Assembly: GCA_963835535.1 (NCBI GenBank)
Contig: CAWIFL010000002.1
Span: 434,001 to 498,000 of the forward strand
Direction: 5' to 3'
DNA from: Fen-1245 sp963835535
GTDB taxonomy: Bacteria; Gemmatimonadota; Gemmatimonadetes; Gemmatimonadales; JACORV01
Length of the DNA stretch: 64,000 bases
Each line of letters opens with the position of its first letter. The stretch's first letter is position 1. The position numbers and the translations under genes are program-made. Below the pieces are notes generated by a model. That model made no database searches. It saw nothing but the letters and a program-made list of their open reading frames with translations, and was not told where the DNA came from. Shown one piece after another: positions 1 to 6,391 of the stretch.

Positions 1-3000
1 ACGGCCAGCCGGTACCGATGCCAGCGGCCGTCCCGCAGGGCGAGGGGCAGGTCTCCGCTGGAGGACCGCATGTCGGCGAACAGGGACGCCTGCATCTGGA
101 CGTTGGCGTCGTCCGGGTTGGGCGCGCGTGCGGCGATGACCGGGTAGCTGCCGGGCGGGTACGGATCCCCCCGCCGGAGGGCGAAGGAGTCGGCCGGGCC
201 GGAGCTGAACGCAACGTCCACCGACTCCCAGAGGGGATAGCGGATCGGCACCTTCGTCCAGTACTCCACCGTCAACCCGTTGGCGAGGCTGAGCGGCCGG
301 CGCAGGGCGACACCGCTCGCGCGCGAGTAGTCGCCGTCGTTGTTGAAGCCGGCCGAGCCGCCGCGTCCCGCGCGGGGGATGACGAGGGGCGGCGGAAAGC
401 CGTACGGCTGCCAGAGGCGCCGGTCCAGCCCCTGGTCGAACGTCTCGTACAGGAGGCGCACCGGCTCTTCGGGCGGCACGGTCACGTATGACGTGTCGCT
501 CTCGAGGAGGCCAAGCGCGGCGATGATGCGGGCGCGGCCGGGGCGGTCCGCCACCAGCGCGCCGGCCGCCGTGACGCGAACGATCTCGGTATCGCAGTTG
601 ACCCATCGCACGCCGGCGAGCGGCTGGACTACGCGGCCCGAGTCGTCGACCCCGTATGCCGCCAGGGCGAATCCGCGACCGGTACGGGCCGCGAGGGAAT
701 CCGGCCGCACCACGACGCGCACCACGCGGGGCCGCGACTGCCGCGGCACCCACGAGACCGTCGGGGTTGGCTCCTCCAGGGCCCAGACCAGCGTCGGCGC
801 TTTCCGGCCGGAGGCGTCGACCACGTAGATGCCGGGCGTGGGACGGTTCATCGCGATGGCCAGGTATCGCGAGTCGGGCGACCACGCCGGCGCCGACGCG
901 GGGGGATAGTCGAGCGGAAGCACCGTGAAGACGTCGGGCGAGCCGGCGAACGCGAGCGTGAGCGAGCGCTGGCCGGGGCCGGCGCACGCGATCATCGCCC
1001 CGTCCGGCGACCATGCGTCCTCCGGTGCATCCCGGCACCACGGTACTGCGCGCACCGAGCCGTCCGTGCCCATCAGCACCATCTCGCGGCGGGGGCCCAG
1101 CGAACGCAGGGCAAGGAATTCGGCCCCATCTGGCGAGACGGCCGTGACGTGGTAGTTGAAGCTGTCGCGGACGACCGTGCGCGTGATGCCGCCCACCGAG
1201 TCGACCAGCAGGATCGCGTATGCGTAGCCGCCGTTCCGGGAGGACAGGGAGCCTCCCGAGGCCACGAAATGCGCCCCGTCCGGCAGCCAGCCGAGTGACG
1301 CCGCGTCGCCGCCATAGCGGAACAGCGGCCGTCGCTTGCCCGTCGCCAGGTCCACGGCGCACACGGCCGTGGGGTCCACCTCCGGCAGCGCGCATGTCGT
1401 GAGAACCTCGCGGCCGCCGGGCCGGACGTCGCTCTCCGGGTATCCGTCGCGAACGCCCGGCGGAAGCGCCTCACGCGGCAGCGATTCCGCGACGAACTGC
1501 GAATCCACGCGCAGGCCAAGCACCCTGGCCCCGCCGCCCGGCTGACCACCCCAGCGCACGGCGAGGTAGCCTCCGCCGAGCGGCGGGGGATGCGGGCGCG
1601 AGCGGAGCACGCGGGGGACGAACAGCGCCGCCGCAAGGAGGAGCACCGCTCCCGCGACGGCGCCGGCGATACGGAACCGCCTGGGCCACGCCGTGCGCTC
1701 GGCCAGCCAGCGGCGTGCCGACCAGCGGCCTTCCAGGACGCGCTGGAGGGCGATCTGCAGGTGGGCGCGTGCCTCCTGCGGCATCGTGCCCAGGGCCCTG
1801 GTCAGAAGGTCCTGGCCCGCGGCGCGGCCCGAAGAGCGCTCGACGGTCGCGGCGGCGTGCGCCAGGTCCATGGCCGCGCGCTCGAGTCGCCCGGCCAGCG
1901 CGGCGTACCGGGCAGCCGCCATCCAGTCCCCGGCGCGGCCGCCGCGCGCCGCGTCACGGGCGAGGCGCGCCGCCCGCTCGTGCAGCTGCTCGAGGAAGGC
2001 GCCCGGCGCCGAACGCAGGGCGGCGGCGCTCAGGGCCTCGTGCGCGACCGTCGGGAGCCCGTCCTCCCGTACGACGAGGCGCCGCCGCTCGAGCGCCGCG
2101 ACGGCGTGGTCCACCTCGTGCCCGTCGAGACCGGTCAGCCCCGTCAGGACGTCCGTTCGCGCCGCCCGCCCCCACACCGCCATCGCCGCCAGCACCGCCG
2201 CCGGGCGGTCCCCGACGGTCTGCAGCCGGAACTCGAGGATCGCCGCGGCGCTCTCGGGAATGGGGAGATCGCCGCCGGGGTTCAGGCCGGCCCCGAAGAC
2301 CCAGCGCCCCCCCCGCTCGGCGAGCAATCCGGAATCGTGAAGCGATTTCAGGACTTCGAGGATGTACAGCGGCACACCCTGGGTGCGCTGCAGCAGCTCT
2401 CTCGCGAGCCAGCGACCGGACGCGGGGTCCGGCAGCTCGGCGATCGAGCTCAGCAGCTGCTCGACCTCCGGCAGGTCGAGCGGCCCGAGCGCCACCTCCC
2501 TGACGGCGCCGGTGGCGGTCAAGGCCCGCAGCGACTCGGTGGCACCGGGCACGTCGCCGTAGTCCCGCGCCGTGAGCAGGAGCAGGACGTGGTGCGACTG
2601 CGCTCGGCGCGCCAGACGGTGCGCGAACTCGATCGCCTCGGGCGAAGCCCAGTGCAGGTCCTCCACGACCAGCAGGAGTGGCACCTCTTCGGCGATCGCC
2701 GCAACGGCCTCGAGCAGCGCCGTCCCGAGGGACTGGGGATCGACCGGCAGCGCGCTCGGGGCCACGGCGGAGCGGAACCGGTCGGCGATCTCGGGCACGA
2801 ACGCGCCGAGGATGGAGAGGCACGAGGGGGAAGCGCCGGCGAGCCCGGGCGCGCGCGGCGCAGAGCGCAACAGATCCACGAACGGTGCCATCGGGTCCGA
2901 CTGCTCGACCGCGTAGCAGGCGCTGCGCAGGATGAGGCCGCGATCGCGCCGGAGCCGCCCCACCAGCTCACGCGTCAGGCGCGTCTTGCCGATGCCCGCC

Positions 3001-3851
3001 TCGCCGGTGAGGAGCGCGGCCTTGCCCCGCCCTTCCAGCGCGCTCCGCCACTTGTCCACGAGCACCCGGAACTCGGCCGCGCGCCCGACCATTTCGGGGA
3101 GACGGGTCAACGGCTCGACGGCCTCCCGCGCGGCGGGCACCACCGGCGCGAGCGCCAGGGCGATGGCGTGCTCGACCTCCGGGGAGAGTTGGTTGCCCTC
3201 GATGGACTCCACGAAGGCGCGAGCGTCCGCCGCGGCGCCCGCCGCGCGAATCGCGTCCCCCGACAACGCGAGCAGCTCGACGAGCTTCACACGCGGCTCC
3301 AGAACGCCGGGATCAGCCTCGATCAGGAGCTGGGCATACTGGGCGCCCTCGCTCCAGCGAGCCTGGTCGGCCATCCGGGCGATGAGCGTGCGCAGGACCT
3401 GGCGGCGCTCGGCGGACAGTTGCTGCCGCAGTCCCTCGGTCCACTCCTCGAACTCCCCCGCGCCCGCCTGCGCGACATTGGAGAGGAAATCGGCCTCGTA
3501 GAGCTGGAGCGCCTCCTCGAGCCGCCCCTGCGCGTGGTGGACGCGGAAGAGGTCCACGTCGAAATCCACGTCCTCCCGCCGCAGCAGCAGCACCTCGTCC
3601 CCCACCACCAGATCGGGGTCGGTGGCCTGCCGGATCTGGTAGAGGACCTGCCGCAGCGAGCTGCGGGCATCGTGCTCCGCGGCTCCGCCCCACAGGAGAC
3701 CGAGCAGCTCTTCGCGCGTCGCCCGGGCCCGCGGCCGCAGGGCGAGGTAGATGATGAGGGTGAGCTGTTTCGAGAAGCGGATGCGCTCCGGCTCGTCCTG
3801 GCTGGTGACGAGGCCCGGCTTCAACGTCAATGTACGGAGCGTGTAGCGCAT
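1..3851 (-). CDS. BTAD/AAA ATPase regulator with TM helix and extracytoplasmic TolB-like propeller (3' end off window)
   Basis: An open frame of at least 1283 codons runs leftward from ATG 3851 and leaves the window. In order I read: an OmpR-type winged helix plus bacterial transcriptional activator (BTAD) region (about residues 1-190); an AAA/NACHT-like ATPase with Walker A GEAGIGKT (Lys 289) and Walker B LLLVVEDLHW (Asp 398); a helical region; one hydrophobic helix at about 720-745; WD40/PD40-like repeats typed by AWSPDSRYLA; a Big-like Ig segment; and a LamG-like start (YETFDQ, VEYWTK) near the edge. The N-terminal half is built like SARP/LAL regulators, while the C-terminal half would lie outside the inner membrane. 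Inference: a one-protein receptor coupling periplasmic binding to DNA binding. No strong ribosome site precedes the ATG. The ligand and target genes are unknown. Confidence 0.8.
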   Translation of the reverse strand, partial: MRYTLRTLTLKPGLVTSQDEPERIRFSKQLTLIIYLALRPRARATREELLGLLWGGAAEHDARSSLRQVLYQIRQATDPDLVVGDEVLLLRREDVDFDVDLFRVHHAQGRLEEALQLYEADFLSNVAQAGAGEFEEWTEGLRQQLSAERRQVLRTLIARMADQARWSEGAQYAQLLIEADPGVLEPRVKLVELLALSGDAIRAAGAAADARAFVESIEGNQLSPEVEHAIALALAPVVPAAREAVEPLTRLPEMVGRAAEFRVLVDKWRSALEGRGKAALLTGEAGIGKTRLTRELVGRLRRDRGLILRSACYAVEQSDPMAPFVDLLRSAPRAPGLAGASPSCLSILGAFVPEIADRFRSAVAPSALPVDPQSLGTALLEAVAAIAEEVPLLLVVEDLHWASPEAIEFAHRLARRAQSHHVLLLLTARDYGDVPGATESLRALTATGAVREVALGPLDLPEVEQLLSSIAELPDPASGRWLARELLQRTQGVPLYILEVLKSLHDSGLLAERGGRWVFGAGLNPGGDLPIPESAAAILEFRLQTVGDRPAAVLAAMAVWGRAARTDVLTGLTGLDGHEVDHAVAALERRRLVVREDGLPTVAHEALSAAALRSAPGAFLEQLHERAARLARDAARGGRAGDWMAAARYAALAGRLERAAMDLAHAAATVERSSGRAAGQDLLTRALGTMPQEARAHLQIALQRVLEGRWSARRWLAERTAWPRRFRIAGAVAGAVLLLAAALFVPRVLRSRPHPPPLGGGYLAVRWGGQPGGGARVLGLRVDSQFVAESLPREALPPGVRDGYPESDVRPGGREVLTTCALPEVDPTAVCAVDLATGKRRPLFRYGGDAASLGWLPDGAHFVASGGSLSSRNGGYAYAILLVDSVGGITRTVVRDSFNYHVTAVSPDGAEFLALRSLGPRREMVLMGTDGSVRAVPWCRDAPEDAWSPDGAMIACAGPGQRSLTLAFAGSPDVFTVLPLDYPPASAPAWSPDSRYLAIAMNRPTPGIYVVDASGRKAPTLVWALEEPTPTVSWVPRQSRPRVVRVVVRPDSLAARTGRGFALAAYGVDDSGRVVQPLAGVRWVNCDTEIVRVTAAGALVADRPGRARIIAALGLLESDTSYVTVPPEEPVRLLYETFDQGLDRRLWQPYGFPPPLVIPRAGRGGSAGFNNDGDYSRASGVALRRPLSLANGLTVEYWTKVPIRYPLWESVDVAFSSGPADSFALRRGDPYPPGSYPVIAARAPNPDDANVQMQASLFADMRSSSGDLPLALRDGRWHRYRLA

Positions 3852-4001
3852 GGCGCGCCGCTTTTGCACCGGGAGGGGATGGAGATTATGGCGCGCCGCC
3901 GGGAAGAGCGCAAATCGGCCGGACCGACGAGCCCGCCGACCGTAGCGGGGGATGGGCAGCAAAACGGCCCCCGATCGCCCGGGAGCCTTATGCTGCTGCC
4001 A

Positions 4002-4097
4002 TCCTGCCGGGCCTCGCCGCCACTGCTCCGGCGGCTGGCCGGCTATGTCCTGCCGGGCCTCGGTGCCGATCCCCTGGCACCTGGCCGGCTATGTCCT
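4002..4097. repeat. tandem 46-bp hairpin repeat abutting the rpmA stop
   Basis: Two units start at 4002 and 4048, each opening TCCTGCCGGGCCTCG and closing CTGGCCGGCTATG. Each folds around an inner stem, CCGCC/GGCGG (4017-4021 with 4030-4034) in unit 1 and GTGCC/GGCAC (4063-4067 with 4076-4080) in unit 2, so two stem pairs changed on both sides. The array touches the rpmA stop at 4096-4098. There is no T-run expected of a simple terminator. It resembles REP/BIME-type elements or a processing site. Confidence 0.7.
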
Positions 4098-4353
4098 ACG
4101 CCGCCGGTACGATGCTGACTGCCCGGCGACCCTTCCCCTGCCACTCGAACCGCACCAAACCGTCGGTCAGCGCGAACAGCGTGTCGTCCTTGCCGCGGCC
4201 CACGTTGTGGCCCGCGTGGATCCTCGTCCCGCGCTGCCGCACGATGATGTTGCCCGCCACGACCCGCTCGCCGCCGTAGAGCTTCACGCCGAGGTACTTC
4301 GGCCCCGAGTCGCGCCCGTTCCGGCTGCTGCCTACACCTTTCTTATGCGCCAT
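4096..4353 (-). CDS. rpmA: 50S ribosomal protein L27
   Basis: Complete 85-residue L27, a component of the large ribosomal subunit near the peptidyl-transferase centre. It opens MAHKKGVGSSRNGRDS and carries the family's G-N-I-I-V-R-Q-R-G-T and H-x-G-x-N-V-G-R-G-K-D motifs. The N-terminus begins directly at MAHKKG, without the cleavable extension found in Firmicutes L27. It lies 3 bases after rplU, so the two are co-transcribed. A tandem hairpin array begins at its stop codon. Confidence 0.98.
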   Translation of the reverse strand: MAHKKGVGSSRNGRDSGPKYLGVKLYGGERVVAGNIIVRQRGTRIHAGHNVGRGKDDTLFALTDGLVRFEWQGKGRRAVSIVPAA

Positions 4354-4356
4354 GGC

Positions 4357-4671
4357 TCAACCGAGCTCCACTGAATCGATCCTGATCTCCGTGAATCCCT
4401 GCCGATGCCCCTGCTTGCGTGCGTAGTTCTTCCGCCGCTTGAACTTGAAGACGATGATCTTCTTCTCCTTGCCGTGCCGAACGACTTCCGCCGTGACCTT
4501 GGCGCCTTTCAGCACGGGCGTTCCGGCCTTCACCTGCTTGCCGTCGGAACCCAGCAGCACCTCGTCAAAGGTGAGCTTGGCGCCCGGCTCGGCCTCGAGC
4601 GTCGGAATCTGGAGCTTGCGCCCCGGCTCGGCGCGGAACTGCTTCCCCGCGGTACGGAAGATCGCATACAT
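4357..4671 (-). CDS. rplU: 50S ribosomal protein L21
   Basis: Complete 104-residue L21, a large-subunit protein that binds 23S rRNA. It starts MYAIFRTAGKQFRAEPG and ends with the family block FKRRKNYARKQGHRQGFTEI. The upstream neighbour is the RNase G gene, giving the widespread rng-rplU-rpmA order. A promoter-like pair (TTGACT, 17 bases, TAAGCT) ends 9 bases before the ATG, so L21/L27 can be expressed apart from rng, probably from a transcript with almost no 5' leader. Confidence 0.98.
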   Translation of the reverse strand: MYAIFRTAGKQFRAEPGRKLQIPTLEAEPGAKLTFDEVLLGSDGKQVKAGTPVLKGAKVTAEVVRHGKEKKIIVFKFKRRKNYARKQGHRQGFTEIRIDSVELG

Positions 4672-4680
4672 AGACGGGGA

Positions 4681-4709
4681 AGCTTAATCGGGGTATGGAC
4701 TTGAGTCAA
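4681..4709 (-). promoter_or_regulatory. promoter of rplU-rpmA, leaderless type
   Basis: On the minus strand TTGACT (4704-4709) and TAAGCT (4681-4686) are 17 bases apart. The -10 ends 9 bases before the rplU ATG at 4671, which puts initiation at or next to the start codon, and no Shine-Dalgarno site is present. The same geometry precedes four other genes in this window. Confidence 0.6.
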
Positions 4710-4713
4710 CGGC

Positions 4714-4789
4714 GGGGTGTAGGGTTTAGGGTGTAGGGTTTAGCAGCCCGTTCTCCCTACACCCTATCACCCTACCCCCTACACCCGCC
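4714..4789. repeat. period-7 G-rich tandem repeat with inverted C-rich arm
   Basis: The left arm 4714-4743 is built of 7-base units alternating GGGTGTA and GGGTTTA. After an 11-base spacer the right arm 4753-4789 is the C-rich, imperfect complement. It lies between the rng stop and the rplU promoter. It could fold as a long hairpin or, on the G strand, as a G-quadruplex. Related arrays occur at 7096-7192 and 10309-10330. Confidence 0.75.
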
Positions 4790-4792
4790 CCT

Positions 4793-6391
4793 TCAGGCCA
4801 CGAGGTAGTTCTCCGTCACATCCCGCCCCGCCGGCTGGCTCATGAGCTTGAACTCGTCGAGCCGCATCATCGGGTCATCCCGCACCTCGAGGTCGATCCC
4901 CGTCAGCTTCTCGAGGTTCTTGAGGAAGTTGGGCTCCTGCTCCATGAGGTACAGCGCGACCTCGGGATGGAGCCGCACGGTCATCCGGGGATCCCGGTTC
5001 TGCACCGCCGCCCGCTTCAGGGAGCGCTCCAGGCGCCCCACCACCGACTCGGGGAGGAAGACCCTGCCCGTCCCGCTGCAGGTGGGGCACGCCTCCGTCA
5101 TGGACTGCATGAGGGACGGCCGCACGCGCTGCCGGGTCATCTCGATCAGCCCCAGCTCGCTCACGGCGAACGCCCGCGTCCGCGCGCGGTCCCGCGCCAG
5201 GTGCTGCCGCAGCTCCTGGAGCACCTTGTCGCGGTTGGCCCGGGTCTCCATGTCGATGAAGTCGCACACGATGATCCCGCCGATGTCCCGCAGTCGCAGC
5301 TGGCGGGCGATCTCGCGCGCCGCCTCGAGGTTGGTCTTGAGGATCGTCTTCTCGGGATCCTTCTTGCCGGTGTACCGGCCGGTGTTGACGTCGATCGAGA
5401 CCAGCGCCTCCGTCTGCTCGATCACCACGTAGCCGCCGGTCGGCAGGTCGACGCGCCGGTTGAACAGGCTGCGGATCTCGGCCTCGATCTCGTACTTGTC
5501 GAACAGCGGCGCGTCGCCATCGTACAGCTCGACCCGCTCCTTCAGCTCCGGCCCGACCTGGTCGAGATAATTCTGGATCTCGTTGTGGAGCTCCTTCGAG
5601 TCCACGGCGAGGTGGTCCACTTTGGCGCTGAACAGGTCGCGGATGATCCCGCGGGTCAGGCTGGTCTCGCGCTGCACCAACGTCGGCGCGCGCGCGAACG
5701 TGGACTTCTTCTTGATTTTCTTCCAGAGCTTGAGGAGGGAGTCCAGCTCGCGCTTGAAGTGCTCTTCCGTCAGCTCCTCGCCGACGGTGCGGACGATGAC
5801 GCCGCCCGAGTCCTTGGGCAGGATGTTCGACACCATCTGCCGCAGCCGGGCGCGTTCCTCGCGCGCCTCGATCTTGCGGCTGACTCCGACGCGGCTCGCC
5901 GAGGGCATGTAGACGAGGAACCGGCCGGGAATCGAGATCTGCGCGGTGACGCGCGGCCCCTTGGTCCCGATCGGCTCCTTGCTGACCTGCACCAGCAGGG
6001 TCTCGCCCTTCTTGACGACGTCCTGGATGGCCGGGAACCGGCCGCGACGGCCTTCCCCGTTCCCGCCGCCGTTCTTCTCCCGGGTCTGGCCATTCTCCTG
6101 GCTCGCGCCGGACTCGCCGGACGCGTCGGCCTCCCCGTTCTCCTCTTCCAGCTCGTCTTCCTCCGGCTCCACCAGATCGGAGGCGTGGAGGAAGGCGCTC
6201 TTCTCGGCCCCGATGTCTACGAAGGCCGCCTGGATCCCCGGCAGGACCGCTTCCACTTTGCCGAGGTAGATGTCGCCGACCGAGCGGCGCGTGTCCGGAC
6301 GATCCACCAACAGCTCAACGAGGGTGTCGTCCTCCAGAATCGCCACGCGGGTCTCCCGCGTGGACCCATTGATCAGAATCTCCCGTTTCAA
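4793..6391 (-). CDS. rng: ribonuclease G/E family endoribonuclease
   Basis: A 532-residue cytoplasmic endoribonuclease for 5S/16S rRNA maturation and mRNA turnover. It opens MKREILINGSTRETRVAILE as RNase G does. An S1 domain covers about 35-175 and is split by an acidic Glu/Gly-rich insert (about 75-118). The DNase I-like core has the two Mg-binding aspartates in SIDVNTGRYTGK and GGIIVCDFIDM, and the Zn-link CPTCSGTG near 435. It is closer in size to RNase G than to RNase E, with no long C-terminal scaffold. Its start overlaps the upstream radical-SAM gene by 77 bases. Confidence 0.95.
   Translation of the reverse strand: MKREILINGSTRETRVAILEDDTLVELLVDRPDTRRSVGDIYLGKVEAVLPGIQAAFVDIGAEKSAFLHASDLVEPEEDELEEENGEADASGESGASQENGQTREKNGGGNGEGRRGRFPAIQDVVKKGETLLVQVSKEPIGTKGPRVTAQISIPGRFLVYMPSASRVGVSRKIEAREERARLRQMVSNILPKDSGGVIVRTVGEELTEEHFKRELDSLLKLWKKIKKKSTFARAPTLVQRETSLTRGIIRDLFSAKVDHLAVDSKELHNEIQNYLDQVGPELKERVELYDGDAPLFDKYEIEAEIRSLFNRRVDLPTGGYVVIEQTEALVSIDVNTGRYTGKKDPEKTILKTNLEAAREIARQLRLRDIGGIIVCDFIDMETRANRDKVLQELRQHLARDRARTRAFAVSELGLIEMTRQRVRPSLMQSMTEACPTCSGTGRVFLPESVVGRLERSLKRAAVQNRDPRMTVRLHPEVALYLMEQEPNFLKNLEKLTGIDLEVRDDPMMRLDEFKLMSQPAGRDVTENYLVA

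Noticed and set aside
1590..4118. 842-codon open frame on the plus strand
   Set aside because: It is antisense to the BTAD/AAA gene, is Arg/Gly/Ala-rich and matches no fold. High GC leaves such mirror frames open.
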